Below, one piece after another: positions 1 to 4,350 of a stretch of 6,766 nucleotides of DNA. Below the pieces are notes generated by a model, which saw only the letters and a program-made list of their open reading frames with translations, did not search any database and had not been told where the DNA came from. Source of the stretch: JAJVID01 sp036565725. GTDB lineage: Bacteria; Acidobacteriota; Blastocatellia; RBC074. A program made the translations under genes and the position numbers. Positions within the stretch are counted from its first letter, which is position 1; each line of letters opens with the position of its first letter. Where the stretch lies: the NCBI GenBank assembly GCA_036565725.1, contig DATCXQ010000529.1:1-6766 (forward strand), read 5' to 3'.

Positions 1-11
1 CCCCTACGACA

Positions 12-29
12 AATTGCGTGGGCGCAATT
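12..29. repeat. Short perfect inverted repeat upstream of the DUF1801 gene
   Basis: Two perfect 7-base arms, AATTGCG (12-18) and CGCAATT (23-29), flank a TGGG loop. The element ends 44 bases before the ATG of the DUF1801 gene. No run of T follows it on the plus strand, so it does not look like a standard intrinsic terminator. Its place just ahead of a sigma-factor operon fits an operator or the end of an unseen upstream transcript, but neither role can be shown from the sequence. Confidence 0.4.
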
Positions 30-73
30 AATTATCAAAGACCATCAACTCAAGAGCAAAGCGCTGTAAAACT

Positions 74-454
74 ATGACTCCCAAAAAAGCGCGACCTAAT
101 AACATCACCGAATACATCAACGCAGCTCCGAAAGAGGCTCAGAAGAAACTGCGTGAAATACGCGCGTGCATTCGCGAAGCCGCGCCTGGAGCCGAGGAAA
201 GTATGAAGTGGGGGAAGCCCGCTTTCTCCTATCAAAGGATACTGGTGATGTTCGCCGCATTCAAAAATCACATAGGCTTCTACCCCACGCCGTCAGCGGT
301 GAGAGCCTTCGCGGATGATCTTTCGGAATTCGTAACGGGCGATAATTCGATCCGGTTTCCGTTGGACAAGCCGCTTCCTCTACCTCTGATCCGCAAGATC
401 ACCGCGTTCCGCGTTCGAGAGAGTATCGAGGAAGACGGGAAATGGAGAACGTAA
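74..454 (+). CDS. DUF1801 (YdhG-like) small protein
   Basis: This 126-residue protein matches the DUF1801 family (PF08818, YdhG-like) by motif. Residues 11-51 have the family pattern of a YI..AP start, a helix with LREIR and IREAAPGAEE, then MKWGKPAF. Residues 60-73 give the FAAFKNHIGFYPTP strand segment. Residues 93-116 give IRFPLDKPLPLPLIRKIT followed by FRVRE. The length is normal for the family. Some members have been described as frataxin-like iron chaperones, but most are uncharacterised, so no function is assigned. The ATG at 74 is the only usual start codon after an in-frame TAA at 29-31, yet it has no clear Shine-Dalgarno: the nearest purine run, 52-56, is 17 bases away. The last 13 bases overlap the start of the sigma-factor gene, which implies co-expression and perhaps a role in controlling or serving that sigma factor. 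No signal peptide or membrane segment is visible, so it should be cytoplasmic. Confidence 0.88.
   Translation: MTPKKARPNNITEYINAAPKEAQKKLREIRACIREAAPGAEESMKWGKPAFSYQRILVMFAAFKNHIGFYPTPSAVRAFADDLSEFVTGDNSIRFPLDKPLPLPLIRKITAFRVRESIEEDGKWRT
428..434 (+). promoter_or_regulatory. Shine-Dalgarno of the sigma-factor gene
   Basis: GAGGAAG lies inside the end of the DUF1801 coding sequence, 7 bases before the ATG at 442. It supports that start and implies that translation of the sigma factor is coupled to that of the DUF1801 protein. Confidence 0.7.
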
Positions 455-1677
455 CGGAAAGCGCAGCGGAGATGGTTGCGCGCCGCAGCTACGGCAAACT
501 TGTCGCTTTTCTCGCGGCCCGCACAAGGGATGTGGCCGCCGCCGAAGACGCCCTTTCGGAGGCGTTCGTTTCGGCGCTGACGGATTGGCCGCAGAGTGGT
601 TGTCCGTCAAACCCGGAAGCGTGGTTGTTGACCGTCGCCCGCCGAAAGATTATCGATCTTGCGCGCAGACACCGCCACGGCGAAGCCGCAGCCGTGCGAT
701 TAAAGCTCCTTGCTGAAGGGTTGGACGCCGCTGCGACGGACGCGGAAATCCCGGACCGTCGTCTGGCGTTGATGTTCGCCTGCGCGCACCCGGCCATCGA
801 GGCTGGAATCCGCGCGCCGTTGATGCTGCAGGTGGTGGTTGGGTTGGATGCGAAGATGCTCGCTTCGGCGTTCCTCACGTCTCCGGCGGCCATGGGCAAG
901 CGACTCGTCCGGGCCAAGAGCAAGATCAGGCAGGCAGGCGTTCCGTTCGGCGTTCCGCAGCGCGAGGAACTTCCCGGTAGGCTCGAGGCCGTGCTGGCCG
1001 CCATTTACGCCGCCTTCTCGGAAGGTTGGACAGACCCCGGCGGGACCGATGTCGTCCGCCGCGGCCTCGCCGAGGAAGCGTTATTTCTGTCCAGGCTCGT
1101 GGCCGAGCTGCTGCCACAACAGCCTGAGGCTCTGGGACTGCTGGCGCTCATGCTTTACGCGGAAGCCCGGCGTCACGCGCGACGCAACGCGGACGGCGAG
1201 TACGTTCCGTTTGACGATCAGGATACGGCGCTGTGGGACTGGCGGATGATTGTTGAGGCTGAAGGGCTGCTTCGGCGCGCTGGCGCTCTGGGCTCCATTG
1301 GCAGGTATCAGCTCGAAGGCGCCTTGCAGTCGGCGCATGTCTATCGGCGATGCGCGGGCCAGGCCAACTGGGAAGCGGTCGCGCAGCTTTACGACGCGCT
1401 GTCGGCGCTTACCGGTTCACCGGTGGTCGCCGTCAATCGCGCCCTGGCCATCGCGGAGTTACAGGGCGCCGGCGCGGCCCTCGATGCGCTACAAGAAGTG
1501 GCCGCCGACGCGCGGCTCACGGAATACCAACCTTACTGGGCCGCGCGCGCGGACCTGCTTGCCAGGACAGGCGCGCATGACGAAGCCCGCCGCGCCTACG
1601 AAATCGCGATCGGGCTCGAGCGCGATCCCGCGGTACGACGCTTCCTACAACGGCGTCAGTCGGGGTTGCCGGCTTGA
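442..1677 (+). CDS. ECF sigma factor with DUF6596 and TPR-like C-terminal extension (ECF42 / COG4941 type)
   Basis: This 411-residue protein directs RNA polymerase to alternative promoters. Sigma region 2 spans about residues 10-77, with EDALSEAF (35-42) and PEAWLLTVARRKIIDLARR (58-76) as the core-binding and -10-recognition helices. Region 4 spans about 105-165, ending in the basic helix MGKRLVRAKSKIRQAG. The rest is the long tail typical of ECF42: AFSEGW (191-196), ALMLYAEARRHAR and DDQDTALWD (235-266) match DUF6596. GRYQLEGALQSAHV (287-300), SPVVAVNRALAIAE (326-339) and the repeat near 362-392 look like TPR helices. About 400-420 residues is normal for the group. In studied members the tail is needed for activity and no classical anti-sigma is used; the usual neighbour is a YCII/DGPF protein. 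Here the partner is DUF1801, overlapping by 13 bases. The ATG at 442 has a good ribosome site. I saw no ECF42-like (TGTCGA-type) promoter in the 73 bases upstream of the operon, so autoregulation is not evident. Confidence 0.93.
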   Translation: MENVTESAAEMVARRSYGKLVAFLAARTRDVAAAEDALSEAFVSALTDWPQSGCPSNPEAWLLTVARRKIIDLARRHRHGEAAAVRLKLLAEGLDAAATDAEIPDRRLALMFACAHPAIEAGIRAPLMLQVVVGLDAKMLASAFLTSPAAMGKRLVRAKSKIRQAGVPFGVPQREELPGRLEAVLAAIYAAFSEGWTDPGGTDVVRRGLAEEALFLSRLVAELLPQQPEALGLLALMLYAEARRHARRNADGEYVPFDDQDTALWDWRMIVEAEGLLRRAGALGSIGRYQLEGALQSAHVYRRCAGQANWEAVAQLYDALSALTGSPVVAVNRALAIAELQGAGAALDALQEVAADARLTEYQPYWAARADLLARTGAHDEARRAYEIAIGLERDPAVRRFLQRRQSGLPA

Positions 1678-1731
1678 CCCTACTCCGATACACACGCAAT
1701 TGCCGCGTACGGGCTGCCGCCATTGACCCTA
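1663..1731. repeat. Imperfect direct repeat spanning the two convergent stop codons
   Basis: Copy 1 (1663-1682) and copy 2 (1711-1731) share GGG, then TGCCG, then an identical TTGACCCTA (1674-1682 and 1723-1731), with one indel and a few changes. Copy 1 contains the TGA of the sigma-factor gene. Copy 2 contains the TAG, on the minus strand, of the propeller gene. The 51 bases between the two stops hold this repeat and the small palindrome GCAATTGC (1696-1703), but no convincing terminator hairpin with a T-run. Confidence 0.4.
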
Positions 1732-2835
1732 AGGCAATGACGCCATCGACGGAGAATATGCCTTTTTGAGGAAGAGCCTGGGGGTGCTGGCGCCGTCGAT
1801 GGCCGCCACCCAGATGTCGGTGCTGGCGGAGGAGCCGTTTTCGGTTTCCGGAAGCGAGTAAAGCACGCGATCGTTATCCAGCCACTCCAGTTGATCGTCA
1901 ACGCTGCGTTTTTCGGCCAGGGGCGTTTCCTGATTTGTCTTCAGATCCAGAATGTGTAGTTGCCAAAAGACACGACCATCCACCGTTAATCGCTTCTTGT
2001 AAGCGACGCGCGATGCGTCGGGGGACAGGGAAGGGCATTCGACGTTGTCATGGATGACTGCAGCTGAGCGATTGGCGATGTCGCCTTTGACGAGGAAGTG
2101 CTGCCGATTCGTGGAAAGCGTGGCGTAGAAATGCCGCATTTCCGGCGTGAAAGTGATCCCCCAGAAATTGAAATCCTTGTTGCTGAAGGGGCGCCCATCC
2201 CGGCTGACCGAGAATTCCTCCAGGTCTGCAATGATGCGACCGTTATCAACTTCAATCAACAGTGATTGCGTCGAGAAGTTCACAGACGCGTAACCGTGAC
2301 CGCTGATAAACACTGTCAGCGCGGCCAATTTGCCGTCCGAAGACATGCGGCATCGGCTTGGGACGCCCTTCAGCGGAAGCTCCGCAATGACTTTGAAAGT
2401 TTTTGCGTCGAAGAGTTTCGCGGCGTAAGTGGTGAGCAGCCCGCGGTCGGCCGCCAGGCAGATTCCGCGCCCCCCCGCGATGTGCGCCACCTCGCAGGAC
2501 AAAGTCTCGATGAAACGTGGTTGATCAAGACGTTCAGGCGCCGCGAACGCCAGCCGGCCGTAGTTGCCGTCGAGGCCGTTGTAGCGAAAATAAATCCGCC
2601 TTGCCATCTTGTTCTGAGCGTCGCCGCCGGCTTTCGTCCCGCGTTCTTCGGTGGCGGCTGGCAGCGGCCTTGCGTCCGTCGAGGAGCTTATGGCCGGCGC
2701 CTCGGTCAACGACGAACTCTTCGTCGCGCCGGCTGCATTGTCTGCGCCTCGTGTTCTCGCCCAAAGGATATATGCCGCCAGAGTGATCACGCTGGCCAGG
2801 CATAGCGCGGCGAAAATCCGGTTCGGTCTAAGCAT
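1729..2835 (-). CDS. Membrane-anchored TolB/PD40-like beta-propeller protein
   Basis: With the start at 2835 the protein has 368 residues. Residues 7-26 (IFAALCLASVITLAAYILWA) form one hydrophobic anchor or uncleaved signal, followed by a Ser/Ala/Thr-rich linker (about 28-78) and a periplasmic domain. The domain has repeated strand-turn units like TolB/PD40 propeller blades: RCRMSSDGKLAALTVF (161-176), FWGITFTPEMRHFYATLS (224-241), VECPSLSPDASRVAYKKR (265-282), LHILDLKTNQETPL (293-306), EWLDNDRVLYSLP (317-329) and TDIWVAAIDG (339-348). Four cysteines (114, 126, 162, 267) lie in the exported part and could form disulfides. A TTG 18 bases further out is in frame, but GGAGGG lies just before the ATG at 2835, and that ATG overlaps the permease stop by 8 bases, so 2835 is preferred. 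The gene is second in a two-gene unit with the MFS permease; it may act as a sensor or accessory protein for it. Similar proteins annotated TolB-like exist in actinobacteria, as far as I recall; function unknown. Confidence 0.78.
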   Translation of the reverse strand: MLRPNRIFAALCLASVITLAAYILWARTRGADNAAGATKSSSLTEAPAISSSTDARPLPAATEERGTKAGGDAQNKMARRIYFRYNGLDGNYGRLAFAAPERLDQPRFIETLSCEVAHIAGGRGICLAADRGLLTTYAAKLFDAKTFKVIAELPLKGVPSRCRMSSDGKLAALTVFISGHGYASVNFSTQSLLIEVDNGRIIADLEEFSVSRDGRPFSNKDFNFWGITFTPEMRHFYATLSTNRQHFLVKGDIANRSAAVIHDNVECPSLSPDASRVAYKKRLTVDGRVFWQLHILDLKTNQETPLAEKRSVDDQLEWLDNDRVLYSLPETENGSSASTDIWVAAIDGASTPRLFLKKAYSPSMASLP

Positions 2836-4108
2836 GAGAACGCTTCCCTCCAATTACTCGTAAACTGAATCCGGCGACAAGCGTCGCAGCCATCAAAATT
2901 GCTGCAAACGTGACAATCGTGGGCCGGACGCCGTAGGCGTCCCACATCCACCCGAACAGCAACGACGATCCCATTTTACCCAGGGCGATTGCGGTGGCCA
3001 GGACTGCGAGGCCGCTGGCGCGCGCCTCCGGCGGAACCGCCGCGCTCGCCATCGCCATGAGCACTCCCTCGGTCCCGGCATAGTAGATGCCAAGAAGAAG
3101 CAGACAACCCGCCTGCGCGGGCAGGCCGACGGTGGGCATGAAGAGCAACAGCAAGTAGATGCCCCCCAGGACGGCGTAGCCGCCGAGGAAGATCGAGACG
3201 CGTCCGAACCTGTCGGCGCAAAGGCCCGCCGGAATGGAGAACAACGCATAAGAAGCGGCGGTAGCGACATAGAATAAAGGCAGGAAGCCTGAATTCGCGC
3301 CGCCCTTTTGCTGCAAAATGAGATAGATAAATCCATCGGCGGCGGTTCCTACAGAGAGGAGCAATCCGCAACCTGCCAGCGCGACGAAATGGGGCGAGGC
3401 GAATAGAACTGAGAGCGATCGTCGAGAAAGCTTTCGTTCATCCGAAAGGGGCTGGGGGAACAAGCTATCCTTCGGCCTGGGAACGTAAAGCCATAACGCG
3501 GCCACGCCGAGGATTGCGAAGAGGAAACTCGTCACCCATAGTACGTCGAAGGCCCCGGGCATTTGCGCCAGCAAGATGAACGCGATTATCGGCCCCAATA
3601 AAGCGCCGCCGGCGTCGAGCGCGCGGTGAACGGCAAATGCGCTCGCCATCAGACGGGGAGGAGTATTCAGCGAAATCATCGCGTCGCGGGGGGCGGTTCG
3701 TATGCCCTTGCCGATTCGGTCGAGGCCCGTTATTACAATGAGCCATCCCCAGACGCCTCCGGCTGCGAGCAGTAACAGCTTGCAGATCGCGGAGAATCCG
3801 TATCCCGTCATCGCGACTTCCTTATGCCGCTTCGAGCGGTCGGCCGTCAGCCCTGCGGCGAGACTTACAAGTATCACCGCCAGCCCGTTGTACACGCCGT
3901 CAATGGCCCCGTATTGCAATGGGCTCAAGTGGAGGTGGATTACTAGATAGACCGGCAGGACGCTGTTGACCATCTCGGATGAGATGTCGGTCAAGAAGCT
4001 CGTCCATCCCAATTTCCAAACTACAGGGCTGATGGCTGCAACCTGATTAGTGAAGGGGGGCGCCGTCGCCCTTAGCTTGCGCCGCTCGATCCATTCCAAT
4101 CTATACAT
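2828..4108 (-). CDS. Major facilitator superfamily permease
   Basis: This 426-residue integral membrane protein has about twelve hydrophobic segments, roughly 27-55, 68-88, 98-115, 116-133, 155-180, 187-208, 236-264, 273-296, 303-324, 330-356, 362-387 and 394-415. The loop motif GLTADRSKRHK (86-96) after the second segment and its counterpart GLCADRFGRVS (295-305) in the second half are the MFS motif A pair, marking the two six-helix halves. The stretches GWTSFLTDISSEMVNSVLP (34-52) and DRIGKGIRTAPRDAMI (130-145) are typical of the MFS_1 subgroup related to MJ1317-like transporters. The substrate cannot be read from sequence; drug or metabolite export by proton antiport is the general expectation. 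The ATG at 4108 follows an in-frame TGA seven codons upstream, and its ribosome site is weak. The gene end overlaps the start of the propeller gene by 8 bases, so the two form one operon. Confidence 0.93.
   Translation of the reverse strand: MYRLEWIERRKLRATAPPFTNQVAAISPVVWKLGWTSFLTDISSEMVNSVLPVYLVIHLHLSPLQYGAIDGVYNGLAVILVSLAAGLTADRSKRHKEVAMTGYGFSAICKLLLLAAGGVWGWLIVITGLDRIGKGIRTAPRDAMISLNTPPRLMASAFAVHRALDAGGALLGPIIAFILLAQMPGAFDVLWVTSFLFAILGVAALWLYVPRPKDSLFPQPLSDERKLSRRSLSVLFASPHFVALAGCGLLLSVGTAADGFIYLILQQKGGANSGFLPLFYVATAASYALFSIPAGLCADRFGRVSIFLGGYAVLGGIYLLLLFMPTVGLPAQAGCLLLLGIYYAGTEGVLMAMASAAVPPEARASGLAVLATAIALGKMGSSLLFGWMWDAYGVRPTIVTFAAILMAATLVAGFSLRVIGGKRSHA
2846..2851 (-). promoter_or_regulatory. 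Shine-Dalgarno that fixes the propeller gene start
   Basis: On the minus strand GGAGGG ends 10 bases before the ATG at 2835 and lies within the last codons of the permease gene. It directly follows the alternative TTG at 2853, so it cannot serve that codon. It therefore argues for the shorter protein and for translational coupling to the permease. Confidence 0.7.
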
Positions 4109-4137
4109 GCGAGTCAGGTTCCGTCAGAGGCTATACC

Positions 4138-4168
4138 TATATACCCGGCATACCGAGATCTGGTTTAA
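4138..4168 (-). promoter_or_regulatory. Possible promoter of the permease-propeller operon
   Basis: On the minus strand TTAAAC (4168-4163) and TATATA (4143-4138) are separated by 19 bases, resembling a weak sigma-70-type promoter 29 bases before the ATG at 4108. Three copies of GGTAT (complement of ATACC at 4133-4137, 4141-4145 and 4150-4154) overlap the -10 region. The spacing is long and the -35 poor, so this is only a candidate. Confidence 0.25.
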
Positions 4169-4169
4169 G

Positions 4170-4182
4170 CGGTACCGTACCG
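4170..4182. repeat. Palindrome upstream of the permease gene, possible operator
   Basis: CGGTAC and GTACCG are perfect 6-base arms around a single central C. The site lies 62 bases upstream of the permease ATG and next to the candidate -35 region on the minus strand, a place where a dimeric regulator could bind. No regulator gene is adjacent. Confidence 0.3.
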
Positions 4183-4246
4183 GCGCTCCCTTCCGCCCAC
4201 TCCACATCTTGGCGCCGCCGCTCATATTGTATTAAAGAATAGTTTC

Positions 4247-4319
4247 AGCCACAGAGGGCACAGAGATCACGGAGCATGATGACTCTATGTCCTCTGTGTC
4301 CTCTGTGTCCTCTGTGGCT
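4247..4319. repeat. Long inverted repeat made of 9-base units (CACAGAGG-type dispersed repeat)
   Basis: The left arm (4247-4265) and right arm (4301-4319) are 19 bases each and complementary except at one position (G4258 against T4308, a G-U pair in plus-strand RNA). Each arm is built from a 9-base unit: CCACAGAGG, GCACAGAGA and TCACGGAGC on the left (4249-4275), and three units of the CCTCTGTGT type on the right (4291-4317), preceded by a fourth diverged unit at 4282-4290. With mismatches the pairing extends to about 27 base pairs. It begins 32 bases downstream of the stop of the large secreted protein, so it could end that minus-strand transcript, although no T-run follows. As far as I recall, near-identical CACAGAGGACACAGAG repeats are scattered through genomes of Acidobacteriota, Verrucomicrobiota and related phyla. 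Confidence 0.75.
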
Positions 4320-4350
4320 ACTCTTCATCCGCCTGAAAACCACTGTAGTA

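Noticed and set aside
489..1004. 171-residue minus-strand open frame opposite the sigma factor
   Set aside because: It is low-complexity Ala/Ser/Arg sequence lying fully opposite a well-supported sigma2/sigma4 region; a GC-rich shadow.
839..1726. Plus-strand open frames overlapping the sigma factor (839-1249 and 1250-1726)
   Set aside because: They are arginine- and proline-rich out-of-frame readings of the sigma-factor tail with no family signature.
1678..1740. Bidirectional terminator between the convergent genes
   Set aside because: CATTG (1721-1725) and CAATG (1735-1739) can pair, but the stem is only 5 bases with mismatches inside and no T-run, too weak to call.
2266..2805. 179-residue plus-strand open frame
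   Set aside because: It is antisense to the propeller gene, has arginine-rich shadow composition and shows no recognisable motif.
2836..2853. TTG at 2853 as the start of the propeller gene
   Set aside because: The Shine-Dalgarno GGAGGG immediately follows this TTG and is correctly placed for the ATG at 2835, so the extra six residues are probably not translated.
4050..4235. 61-residue plus-strand open frame in the permease upstream region
   Set aside because: It overlaps the permease N-terminus antisense, lacks a ribosome site and has no motif; the space is better explained as promoter region.
4282..4317. Tandem 9-base units considered as a CRISPR array
   Set aside because: The units are directly adjacent with no spacers, far shorter than CRISPR repeats, and no cas gene is present.
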